From assembly GCA_037953625.1 (NCBI GenBank), contig CM075655.1, forward strand, positions 16,014,001-16,078,000: a DNA stretch of 64,000 bases. The letters are read 5' to 3'. This document shows positions 42,767 through 53,628 of this stretch, one piece after another (the stretch's first letter is position 1; each line of letters begins with the position of its first letter). Position numbers and translations under genes: made by a program. The notes beneath the pieces were generated by a model. The model did no database searches. It was not told where the DNA came from and was given only the letters and a program-made list of their open reading frames with translations. The DNA is from Crotalaria pallida (Eukaryota > Streptophyta > Magnoliopsida > Fabales > Fabaceae).

Positions 42767-44185
42767 TGTTGGGTGTCTAGCAAGAGTACTAGGTCGACAA
42801 GTAATACAGATAGTAAGTGAGTATCGTTCCACTCCGGGATTGCAAATTGTTTCTAATAACTTTTCAACAATTCGTAATTATTAATGCAACTTGTTATTGA
42901 ATTTTAGAAAGAGAAGGAGAATTTAAAATAAAATAAAATAAAAAGATTGAGCAGATAAGATGATTAGAAAGCAATAGAAAAAGGTTAGGAACTTTGTTTC
43001 ATTGTATGATTCACTTATTTAACTATGGATTAGATTTTCCTTCAATTCATGGACAATTCCTCTCAAATAGCAATAATTAGATCTCTCTAACATTACCCTT
43101 TATTCTCTAAATACTTAATCCTTGATCTCTCAACAAATTACAGCAAAGAAAATAAGATTTTCAGCACAAGGGAATTACCAATTCATATAATCATTCAATT
43201 ATATCTCTATATACTGAACTGATTATACCGTTAATTGCAAGGCCTATTCAAAATTCCTAACTTTCGTTGGAATAAAGAGATCCAAAACATAAATTGATCA
43301 GGTTTACATATGCAATAAAAACACAATTAACGCATGAATTAAAAACAGGAAAACACTAAATCATGAATTAAAATAAGTTACACCATACAATTTACACCAT
43401 GTTCCTCCATGTTCCTAACTAGAGGTTTTAGTTACACATATAGAAATAAAGAAAACAGAAACAAAGAGAAAACCTCATATCATAGACAATACTGGTTAAC
43501 TCTCCAAGAGACCTTCAATCCTCACGCAGATCTCTCTTGTAGTGATGATCTCCAATCTTCGTGCCTTGCCTCCTTGCTTTCAATAGATGTTACTAACCTA
43601 TCTCTCTAATCCTAATTGAATTCTATGATCTCAAAACCTACTGAAAACTATTTACAATTCCTCTATTTAAAGAGTAACACAAATCCTAAAATAAATCTTA
43701 ATTAAATCTAGTAGATAAGGTCTATGTTTATCTTCTAATTTCTGACCAAGTCTAAGATATGAAGCCAAATTAGACTTCTCTTCTTCTACTTTGTTCAGAA
43801 TCTGGTCAATTGGGCCTCTCTGATGCACGCGCGCCCCAGGCGCACCCGACCTCGCGCCCCAGGCGCGCAGGTTTGATGATAACTTCTTTTCCACACAGGC
43901 GCGCCTCAGGCGCGCGGGACCTACTCCGACTCCGTTTTGCTCCGTTCTTTTTCCATTTGCAAGATCTTTTCGTCCTCTTTTCAGGTCCATAAATATTTTC
44001 TCAATTTGAGCTCCAAAAAGTACCTGAAACACTAGCAAACGGATCAAAACGCTCAAAGGACCCTAAACTACTAAAAATAATTAAAATCTACTAAAAAGTC
44101 CTAAATTTGCTAGAGAAACAAGCCAAATACATAGTAAAAGGGAGTCCAAATAATGCTCAAATCTATATATATTGGACCTAAATCA
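42767..44185 (-). repeat. 3' LTR of the tRNA-Asp-primed element
   Basis: Ends TGTTGGGTGTC and CTAAATCA in plus view. Contains GC-rich palindromic words GCGCCCCAGGCGC and GCGCCTCAGGCGC at 43828-43920. Differs from the other LTR by indels, including a 10 bp duplication CTCCATGTTC near 43400. The polypurine tract is 44186-44201. No gene. Confidence 0.88.
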
Positions 44186-44201
44186 CTCCCCCAAACTTAG
44201 C

Positions 44202-46279
44202 ATTTTGCATGTCCCAGGCAAAAGTAAAATAACTTTCTAAACAAAAGACAACCTCCCTAAATCAACATATATACACCTAATCTAAGACTACGACTCATGA
44301 CTCCAACACATATTATCACAAACTATTTACACAATTACAAACTAGTTAATGTAACAATCTCAATCAGAACTCAGGACTAGTGAACACTCTCAACCTCTCA
44401 GTGTATCTCTCTCAAGTGTATCAATGATAAAGTGTTACCATATGCTTGACCATAGACCAACATCTCCACTGAAATTATCAATTGCACACAAAAATCAAAA
44501 GGTCTTAATATTGGTTGTAATGGGGCTTGGCTAAAGTGTTAGGTGGGATATAAGAAAGAAGGAATAATGAACTAAGGGCTAAAATGCAAAGAAAAATTCC
44601 CTTAGAATCATGAATGAGCACTAAGTATATCACAATAAGCACAACTCAATTCACAACTTTATTCTTCTTACTTTTCAATTTTCAATTCCTCTACTCTTTT
44701 CCTTTTCCTTTTCATTTAATTTATTTTTATTTTTTTTCATTGGAAGAGAAGTAGGCACATAACACTTTACTTTTTTTTTATTTGCATTATATTCCACTTA
44801 ATTGCTCATCCAAAATTCCTAAGGTACTCACAAAGAATAATGCAATCAATGCAGGGTACCGAAGAAAAATCATATATCATTATAAGGCTCAAAATGGGCA
44901 ACTAAGGGAACAATTTTCAATGCAACATTCTGAAGGCCTCAAAAACACAACCTAGGTGCCTTAATCATTTTCATGCATGCAATCAATCATCAATTTTGAA
45001 ATGGTCATAGGTCACGTTCTAGAACAACAATACGAAAGTGAACACACTCGTGAAAGAATAGGGGTCTCAATATCAGAATATTTCAATAAAGTTTATACCC
45101 CATCAATAGGCTCAAAAGCTCACAGGGCTAAAGTAAGTTCACTAATCACAAGTTCTGAAAGCATTTGTCGAAATAACCAGTTCACAACCATATTTACAGC
45201 TCAATCAAATAGAGTCAAAAGCCAATGAGTCTAAGTCCTAAACTAAGTATGTACATGCATCAAAAGAGAAAAAGTCCTAAGGTTAGAAAAATTAATTACT
45301 CTTGCTAAGGACACAAACCAATACCAAAATATGAGAGAAAAATTCAGATCTGAAAAATTTTTATTTTGTATACTCCCCCAAACTTAGATGTTGGTTTGTC
45401 CTCAAGCAAACTAATCTAGCCGAAAACTAAAAAATAAAAATTAAAACCACCTAAGAAAGCTGGACAATATTTTTTTTTGTGAGATACAGGTCCCGGGGTG
45501 CAATATAAAAAAATTGGAGCTAATTGGGTTCAAATCCTAAAAATACAAATCTAATTCTAAAATAAATCTATCCCTAAAAAATAGGAAAATAAAAAAAACG
45601 AAAATAAATAATAAAATAAAAAAAATCTATTCTAAAAATAATTCTAAGAAGATAAATCTAATCCTAAAAAGATAAAAACAAATTCCTAAAAAGATATAAA
45701 ACTAATCTAATCTTAAAAGATAAGATAAAAAAAATATTGCTAAAACAAATAAGATAAAAAAAAACTTCCTAGAGATAAAAATAAATCTAATCCTAAGAGA
45801 TAAGATGGTAGAATCAGAATTTGACCCCAAAACTGAACTTTTGCACCCCAAGAAGGAGTGAAATTCCCCCAAACAGGGCTTTCACAGCCCGGCGCGCCTG
45901 AGGCGTGCGACCGCGTGCGCCTGGGGCGCACGAGGTCCGTACCTCAAAAAAAAAATTTATTATTATTTTTTTATTTTTTTTAAATTATTTTTTTTTTACA
46001 AAAACAACTACCTAAGAATTGAAACCTACACTACTGCTTATGTACAAAACAAATCCACCAGGATCCCAAATTCTATGGGTCAAATCCCATGTGATGCAAC
46101 AATAATGAGTTATGCCCACATCCCATGGGAAAGACCTTGGGTGATGATCACCAAAATTTTCTTTTCTTCCATCATCCATCATGAAGTTGTTAACTCCATT
46201 AGTTAGGAAGATTACTTTCTCATGCTTCCCATTGCCTAATAATGACTCAGATTGCTCTAGATATTTATCATAAAAGTAC
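44202..46279 (-). other. Non-coding internal region of the tRNA-Asp-primed element
   Basis: AT-rich sequence with many stops in all frames. One GC-rich stretch at 45888-45935 carries GGCGCGCCTGAGGCG and GCGCCTGGGGCGC, the same type of word as in the LTR, in inverted order. Region 45470-45990 is A-rich with TAAAAA/CTAA words. I see no gene here. Confidence 0.7.
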
Positions 46280-47035
46280 TTAGGCTGAATATAATAAAAA
46301 GAAATTTGAATCACCCAAGCATGAACTAGATTTAATAAAATACTCTATAACAACAAATTCCTCATGCAAGGGTGGTTCAATTTTTTTTACAATTTTCAAA
46401 CCTTCTATTGTTATTTTTCGATCCTCTACCTCAAACCTATCATGCACAATTTCTTTTTCAGATTTTTACTCCTCCAAAGGGATTTGATCATTGGTCACAT
46501 CCATCACCCCAACTTCTTCCTCTTTTTTAGGAGAGTCAAAAATTGTTGATAATGCTTGTGACTCATCAGATAAATGTTTTGAAATTTGCTCAAGTGCTAT
46601 TTTCATGTTCTCAAAACTTTTTCTGTTTTCTTCATCTATACAATTAATTTCTTGAACATTACTACTAACTTTTTGAGCTAATTTCTCTTGGTTAATTTCT
46701 CATGACTCTTTCTCCACAGGGGGAGGAATTGGCTCAACACGAGGGAACCCAAAATTATTTTTGCAATCTTTAGCATAATCCTCAGCGTTTTGAGCCAATT
46801 TCTCTAGAGCTATTTCCATTGGGGTTTTACTAGGAGGAGGAGGCTCCACATGAGAAAATTGAGAATAGTATCTTTCTTTTTTCATATCATTAATCTATTG
46901 ATTCATTATCTCTATATTTATTTCCCATTGGGCCTTCCTAGGAGTTATATTTTGTGCAACATAGTATGGAGGATAAGGATAATATGGAATAAATCTATCA
47001 CAATCTGAATCACTATTACAACTATAATTATACAT
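46280..47035 (-). pseudogene. Decayed gag-like ORF of the tRNA-Asp-primed element
   Basis: A single phase from ATG 47035 to TAA 46280 is protein-like throughout but has three stops at 46895-46897 (TAG), 46700-46702 (TGA) and 46466-46468 (TAA). It begins MYNYSCNSDSD, has tyrosine/proline-rich PYYPYPPYY, a helical repeat-like EIALEKLAQNAEDYAKD and a related QEKLAQKVSSNVQEIN, and an acidic end. Without the stops it would have about 250 codons. I recognise no Pfam-type domain. Short proteins of this sort occur in plant LARDs and may be gag derivatives; that is inference. Confidence 0.5.
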
Positions 47036-47100
47036 GAGAAAGTACAAATTACACAAATAATTACAAAAAGTACCGAAAAGAAATTAGAATCTAATTTCAA

Positions 47101-47118
47101 TCCCCCGCAACGGCGCCA
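47101..47118 (-). other. Primer binding site (tRNA-Asp) of the LARD-like element
   Basis: Minus-strand TGGCGCCGTTGCGGGGGA, complementary to the tRNA-Asp 3' end apart from one G for C. It lies seven bases inside the 5' LTR end (47125). Confidence 0.85.
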
Positions 47119-47124
47119 AAAACT

Positions 47125-48550
47125 TCTTGGGTGTCTAGCAAGAGTACTAGGTCGACAAGTAATACAGATAGTAAGTGAGTATCATTCCACTCGGGGATTG
47201 CAAATTGTTTCTAATAAATTTTCACCAATTCGTAATTATTAATACAACTTGTTATTGAATTTTAGAAAGAGAAGGAGAATTTAAAATAAAATAAAATAAA
47301 AAGATTGTGGAGATAAGATGATTAGAAAGCAATAGAAAAAGGTTAGGAACTTGGTTTCGTTGTATGATTCACTTATTTAACTATGGATTAGATTTTCCTT
47401 CAATTCATGGACAATTCCTCTCAAATAGCAATAATTAGATCTCTCTAACATTACCCTTTATTCTCTAAATACTTAATCCTTGATCTCTCAACAAATTACA
47501 GCAAAGAAAATAAGATTTTCAGCACAAGCGAATTACCAATTCATATAATTATTCAATTATATCTCTATATACGATTATACTGTTAATTGCAAGGCCTATT
47601 CAAAATTCCTAACTTTCGTTGGAATAAAGAGATCCAAAACATAAATTGATCAAGTTTACATATGCAATAAAAACACAATTAACGCATGAATTAAAAACAG
47701 GAAAACACTAAATCATAAATTAAAATAAGTTACACCATACAATTTACACCATGTTCCTAACAAGAGGTTTTAGTTACACATATAGAAATAAAGAAAACAG
47801 AAGCAAAGAGAAAACCTCATATCATTGACAATACTGGTTAACTCTCCAAGAAACCTTCAATCCTCACGCAGATCTCTCTTGTAGTGATGATCTCCAATCT
47901 TTGTGTCTTGCCTCCTTGCTTTCAATAGATGTTACTAACCTCTCTCTCTAATCCTAATTGAATTCTATGATCTCAAAACCTACTGAAAACTATTTACAAA
48001 TCCTCTATTTAAAGAGTAAAACAAATCCTAAAATAAATCTTAATTAAATCTGGTAGATAAGGTCTATGTTTATCTTCTAATTTCTGACTAAGTCTAAGAT
48101 ATGAAGCCAAATTAGACTTCTCTTCTTCTACTTTGTTCAGAATCTGGTCAATTGGGCATCTTTGATGCACACGCGCCCCAAGAGCACGCGACCTCGCGCC
48201 GCAGGCGCGTAGGTCTGATGATAACTTCTTTTCCACACAAGCGCGCCTCAGGCACACCTGTCCCCGCGCCTCAGGCGCGCGGGACCTACTCCGACTCCGT
48301 TTTGCTCCGTTCTTTTTCCATTTGCAAGATCTTTTCGTCCTCTTTTCAGGTCCATAAATATTTTCTCAATTTGAGCTCCAAAAAGTACCTGAAACACTAG
48401 CAAACTTATCAAAACGCTCAAAGGACCCTAAAATACTAAAAATAATTAAAATCTACTAAAAAGTCCTAAATTTGCTAGAGAAACAAACCAAATACATAGT
48501 AAAAGGGAGTCCAAATAATGCTCAAATCTATATATATTGGACCTAAATCA
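47125..48550 (-). repeat. 5' LTR of the tRNA-Asp-primed element
   Basis: Copy of 42767-44185. Its internal end in plus view is TCTTGGG instead of TGTTGGG, a mutated terminal dinucleotide. It has one extra GCGCCTCAGGCGC unit (48240-48285) and an 8 bp deletion near 47570. Confidence 0.88.
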
Positions 48551-50508
48551 TGTATGCACATAAAATTTATCCATTAAGATTAACCAATAATCTTGTTATG
48601 TGCATCCAATATTATTCCCCTAGTGAATTACAATGTTGTTAATAATTCCCCCATTCTTTTATTGGAACATGATACTTTCCTCATAAGCATAGTTGATTTT
48701 TAATTGACACTACTTTAGGTATAAAAAAAATTATTTTTCTATCCCTGGTCCAAAAGACTCGAGTGAACTTTCCTGGACTCGAGTGCTCCTAAAATACTCT
48801 AGTGTTCTTCATGAGTACTCGAGTGTTCTTCGTTTTCCAGAAATACATTCTTAAATTCATCAAAATACTCGAGTGTTCTTCATGAGTACTCGAGTGTTCT
48901 TCGTTTTCCAGAATTACATTTTTTCCAAAATGGTCGAAACACTCGAGTATCGTCCTTAATACTCGAGTATTTTCAGACAGATAACACTGTGAATTGTGTT
49001 TTAACATACCATTTCCAATTATAGTCAATTCCCATCCAAACCAAGGATCAACATAGCTTATATTATACATATTAAACATGTTCCAATATAGAATTAACAA
49101 CATTTTACATTGAATCACAGAATATCGACAATTATGCATAAAATCCATTTTTCCACAACTCAACACACCAATTTCAATTCCAGACACATTTAGCACCATC
49201 ACAGCTTTGGTACAGCTTACATGCAACATAATAAACTTTTCCAACACAAACTTTGAACACAGAGGGGCCTCCAAGCCTTGATCCTATTTCCAACTATGCC
49301 CATAGAGTCTTTTGTTGACTCTCAACCTAAATTCACATGTTTTAAACTTATTCTAGTGAATTAAAAGCTTCACCCTTACCTCTAGGCCGTGGATTAACAA
49401 AGAGATTGCAGAGAAGTTGGCTGGAAATGCTAAATCTCAAAAACCCTTTGCATGTAACCATATTTGAACAGGGCACCAAGACCAGAGGATTTGACATGCA
49501 AAAACGTTTTAGAAATTAGGGAAAATGGTTAAGATTTGTTCTCAGCAACATCAACCAAAGGTAGGAATAGATTCTAGGGTCATAGATTTCACAAACTTAC
49601 CAAAATTCAAGCTTGAAGTCAGCTCCAGACCTCAGCTTTTGACTTTGACAGCAAAAACCTCCAATCTTTCGGGCTCCAATTCTTCCTCTACACGAACTCT
49701 CAGCTCTCACTCTATATATCTTTGTAAAGCTCAAGACGTGAGCTTCACAATGGTGTATAACACTCAGCCTCACACTAAGAAATGAGAGGGATTGAAGGAG
49801 ATGAATTTCAGAACCCTAACTCTTGAATTCATGGAGCAATTCGACCAAATGGTCGATTTTCGTCAACAATGACGCTTTTATTGCATGAATCGTTGATCAT
49901 GCAGGGCGACACGAAGCCCATTATCAGTTCCTTGGTTGATTTCGTGTCAACGATTTAGAATCGTTGAGTGTTGACTCATCAAACGCACTCACGAGTTCTC
50001 CACTGACTCGATTACTCGAGTGTTTCTAGGAATACTCGAGTATTCTTGTCAATTTTTCAAAAATATTTATTTTAATACCCTTCCCTCCAAAATCTTCCTA
50101 ATATTGCTTCTAGGTCCTCAATCAGGGATTAATATGTAAAAAAAATATTTTTATATAGTATATATTATCAAAATACTCTTTCACCTCGTCCGAGTACCAA
50201 AACTAACACATAATTAATCTAAATTAATTATAAAGTAAATAATTATGATAATAGAAAAATAACTATAAAATAACCTTTCATAATTAAAATTTTCATTACA
50301 TCAGGGGATGAAAATTTGGGGTGTTACAACAAGACTTAATTTAAATTATTTTCTTAAGAGTAATTGAGTAAATTTATTTAGATTATAATTTAATCAATGG
50401 TCCTGGATGATGTAAAATGTGATTTGCATTATGTGTTTGTGAATGTTTTGAAACTTTTATGTGTTGTGCTAATTGAATGTGTTTTGGGAAAAATTTAGAT
50501 CGAATTGA

Positions 50509-50688
50509 AATTGTTCTGAATTTTTTTTTGGTAAAGATAAAAAATTCATTACCACGAACAAATTCAAAAACAAGACAAAGGCCATTTCCAAGACCAGCCA
50601 CCTTCTAGGAAAGGGTTCAGGTCTAAAAAGAAATGCCTACAAAGGATTTTGTTTGTGAGATTTATTGGTGAGAATTGTTCTGAATTTT
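50509..50688 (-). mobile_element. Truncated LINE 3' end with 16 bp target duplication
   Basis: On the minus strand the piece ends AATGAATTTTTTATCTTTACC and an A tail (plus 50521-50529), the common 3' end of plant L1 LINEs. AATTGTTCTGAATTTT occurs at 50509-50524 and 50673-50688. Only about 150 bp of element are left. The word GTTTGTGAGATTTATTGGTGA also occurs twice (50650 and 50699), so the target site was rearranged further. Confidence 0.65.
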
Positions 50689-51014
50689 GTTCTGAATTTG
50701 TTTGTGAGATTTATTGGTGAAAAATCTATGTTTGGATTTCAAAGGATTTGAAAAATGTTTTATTTGAAAAAGTATGACTTAAACAGCTTAAATTGATTTG
50801 AAATTTTCTATGATATTCTTTGATCAGTATTTGATAATATTGTGAAGTTTGGAAATTTAATGAATCAATTTTATGTGGTTTTGGAATTTTATCTTCTTGA
50901 ATTTCCATATTCTGTTTTAAAGCTCAAGGATAATGATTTTATAACCAGAATGTTTTAAACTAAGAGAAATGAATTCTGTTTTGATAAAGAAATTATTTTT
51001 GAATCGTTTCAAAG

Positions 51015-52562
51015 TGTTGGAAAGCAACAAGCGGCTCAAAATAGTCTAGAGGGGGGGGGTGAATAGAATATTGAAGCCTTATTACAGTTTTTTCGTCCAC
51101 CTAAGAGAATGATTTTATGAAAATAAATTTTCTTAAAAATTCAAGTCAGATTACTCGAGTAACTCAAGTCTTCACTCGAGTAATACGCAAGCAAAAATAA
51201 TTTCACTCGAGTATTCAGCAAATCACTCGAGTATTACGAAAGCAATTTTTAAATCACTCGAGTAACAGAAAACCTACTCGAGTATTGTTCATAAACTGAA
51301 AGCAGATTACTCGAGTGACAAGAACTTTACTTGAGTAAACTGGGTAAAATTCAATTAAAACTCAGTTTTGAAAAGAGTTCTTCAAGAATAACAATGCTAT
51401 GATGATTCAACAAATTATGAATGATTAATATGAACAATTTCAAGTAATATTAACATGCAATTTTAGATCAATTATGTTGAATTAAGAAAATCCCAATTCT
51501 AACCTAAAATGCAATTGTTAATGAATTAATGCAATACAAGGAATGAAAAAAATAAAAGAGACACAAGGATTTATCCTGGTTCACTTTCACCCACTTGAAA
51601 GCTACTCCAGTCCCCTCTTGAATCAAGAGAGATTCTTCACTAGAAATCTTCAAATGTAGATTTTACAATGTTTTAAGATGCAACTAGATTCTTAGTTCTC
51701 CTATCTTAAAACCCAACACAAAGTGTGTACCAAACACTTTGATCTAATCTACCCCTTTTGAGTATTCTAGATTTCCTTGCTAATTGATTGAAGATGCTTC
51801 CAACCAATCTTCTTTTCTTGCTTTGATTTGATCCTCAAAGTCTTCCTTGTGAGATTCTTCACTTGTGTTGAAACTTCAATGATGCAATCACAAATTGCAA
51901 ATCTTCAACAACCACTAAGAACAAAATTATGATCTCAAGAATATTTTGAACAATGAGAGAAATAGAGTGAAGAATGAAAAGTTCTTTGTTGAATCTTGAT
52001 AGCTCTTGAAAGATGTAAAAATAGCTCTTGAATTGCTTTTGAAAGTGTATAGAAAATTGTAAGAATGAATATCTATATCTGTGAAAGAGAAAATTAAGTC
52101 CTTTTAAAATTTTCAAAACACTGATTGAATTACTCGAGTAAACCATATAACTTCACTCGATTAAAACATGTCAGATTAAGTTACTCGAGTGATGTGTAAA
52201 CCATTACTCGATTAACCTGTCATGACATAAATTACTCGAGTGAACCAATACTCATTACTCGAGTAAACTGATCAGAATCTGAATAAAAACAAGGTTTTTC
52301 TAAAAGGAATTTTCACAAACCTTTTAATAGAGCTATTTAATCAAGATTTAAAGTATCTTCACTCTTAATCAAACATTATTTAAATATTCTTAAAATCACC
52401 TAAGCTACCCACACCAATGAGATGCATTGCATAAAAATAAAGATTACATTGAAATAGAATTAATAAAAATCCTAATTCTAATTTTCATGTGGTGTAGCTT
52501 GCTTGTTGCCAATGTTGTTGCTTGGAGAGAGATTGTTAGCATCAAAACATGAGAATCCTACA
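51015..52562 (-). repeat. 3' LTR of the copia element (1.55 kb)
   Basis: In plus view TGTTGGAAAGCAACAAG to GAGAATCCTACA. It has a run of nine G at 51051-51059 (seven in the other LTR). Clusters of ACTCGAGT occur at 51150-51312 (seven copies) and 52133-52287 (four copies plus ACTCGATT variants). No gene; the 95-residue minus-strand frame at 51859-52146 lies in U3/R and has no domain. Confidence 0.93.
51150..51312. repeat. ACTCGAGT cluster in copia LTR
   Basis: Seven copies at spacings of 20-35 bases, for example TTACTCGAGTAAC and TCACTCGAGTATT. The other LTR repeats it at 58742-58905. Confidence 0.9.
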
Positions 52563-52709
52563 AACTCCCCCTTTTTGATGATGACAAACCTCCTTTTCAA
52601 TTAAGCACTAAGTTTTAACATACTCCCCCTAAATGTAAAACATCTAGGAAAAATATAATAAAACTTAACCTACAAGAACAACATCAACAAAATATTCTCC
52701 CCCTTTTGG
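52563..52709 (-). other. Three polypurine tracts before the copia 3' LTR
   Basis: Minus-strand AAAAAGGGGGAG at 52565-52576 (two bases from the LTR), AGGGGGAG at 52623-52630 and CCAAAAGGGGGAG at 52697-52709. Multiple tracts upstream of the 3' LTR are a known Sirevirus mark. The first is in position to prime plus-strand synthesis. Confidence 0.75.
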
Positions 52710-53149
52710 CATCATTAAAAAGATAGTAAAATTAAGAAAAGTCCTTTGCCAAAAGTTGAAGGTAAGTAGTTCACAATGGTAAAAATAATATAACATTAAA
52801 AACAATACCAAAATAAACCACAATAGTGCCACAACGAATATAAACAACGAATATAAACGCACAACGAATATAGCACCATAAGCCAATAATATCAGAGTAT
52901 CACACTATGCAGCAAATCATAGTGTAAAGCAAAAAAAATATCAACCATACCAAATAATCAAACGAAACTAAGCAAACTAGACCATACACAAGGTCCGAAA
53001 ACATAGTAACCACAGAGTCATAAACATGAAACAGAAACATAACATAGTCAGAAATATGCATATGAAACATGAAATAGAAATCAAGCAACAAAACATCAGC
53101 AGCAGCCACAAAATGATGCAGTTTCAACAGTTCAGAGTTTAAAATCACG

Positions 53150-53392
53150 TAAGTTACTCGAGTGATGTTCATGCATTACTCGAGTGATTCGAGCAGTAAT
53201 CGAGTGAAAAGAAATGTTACTCGAGTATGCCGAAGATTAAAAAATTTTTACTCGAGTGATGGATGAACTAATCGAGTGATACGAAAGTCATTTTAAAATT
53301 AATCGAGTGACAAACAGAATTACTCGAGTAATACGAAAGAGATTTTAAAAGTACTCGAGTGAAATATCTGTTACTCGAGTGAACTGTCCAGA
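53150..53392. repeat. ACTCGAGT cluster in the copia internal region
   Basis: Seven perfect copies plus three AATCGAGTG variants, spaced 20-45 bases. They lie between the pol stop (53629) and the 3' LTR, outside the LTR itself. The rest of 52710-53628 is AT-rich and non-coding; two hydrophobic minus-strand frames (52665-52886, 52900-53172) have no recognisable domain. Confidence 0.85.
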
Positions 53393-53628
53393 ATTTTAAA
53401 AATTTCAATTTTTCATGCAAAAACATTTTTCATACACAAACACATAGAAACACTTAGCATATAGCAAGTAACACACATACAAATAAAGCAATTAACATAT
53501 TATAGAAAACATACACGCATAACTACATATCACAAAAAATAAGAAACACTTTAATAAGATACAACAACTCAAAATACAAATCACATTGAAATAGGCTTGA
53601 AGGTGATTTCGAAAAGCATCAAATACAA

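Larger units (their letters stand above)
42767..48550 (-). mobile_element. Non-autonomous LTR retrotransposon (LARD-like) primed by tRNA-Asp
   Basis: Duplication TGTAT at 42762-42766 and 48551-48555. LTRs 42767-44185 and 47125-48550 (1.42 kb). On the minus strand a primer binding site TGGCGCCGTTGCGGGGGA matches tRNA-Asp with one mismatch, and a tract GCTAAGTTTGGGGGAG precedes the 3' LTR. The 2.9 kb internal region has no enzyme domain, only a decayed gag-like ORF. Athila/Tat-type gypsy elements commonly use tRNA-Asp, so one of them is a likely helper. Sits in the 5' LTR of gypsy-C. Confidence 0.88.
33567..50328 (-). mobile_element. Ty3/gypsy chromovirus gypsy-C, minus strand, defective
   Basis: Duplication ACAAG at 33562-33566 and 50329-50333. 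On the minus strand the LTRs start TGTAACACCCC and end GGGTGTGACA. The 3' LTR is 33567-36758; the 5' LTR is 41353-50328 and contains a 5.8 kb insertion. Primer binding site, gag, protease, RT, RNase H, integrase and chromodomain are all recognisable, but the coding region carries two stops and a frameshift. It is inserted in the family A LTR. Confidence 0.92.
41353..50328 (-). repeat. 5' LTR of gypsy-C, interrupted at 42767-48550
   Basis: Same content as the 3' LTR: (TA)n tract longer here (about 41641-41671), LTR ORF (41928-42401), hairpins (42606-42712), ACTCGAGT clusters (48757-48968, 50011-50045), TATA box (49712-49719). It differs by scattered substitutions, so the element is older than gypsy-1 or the copia element. 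Confidence 0.9.

Noticed and set aside
52665..53172. Two hydrophobic minus-strand frames after copia pol as an envelope-like gene
   Set aside because: Short, separate and U-rich by composition; no signal peptide, heptad repeats or cleavage site, and one covers the start of the palindrome cluster.
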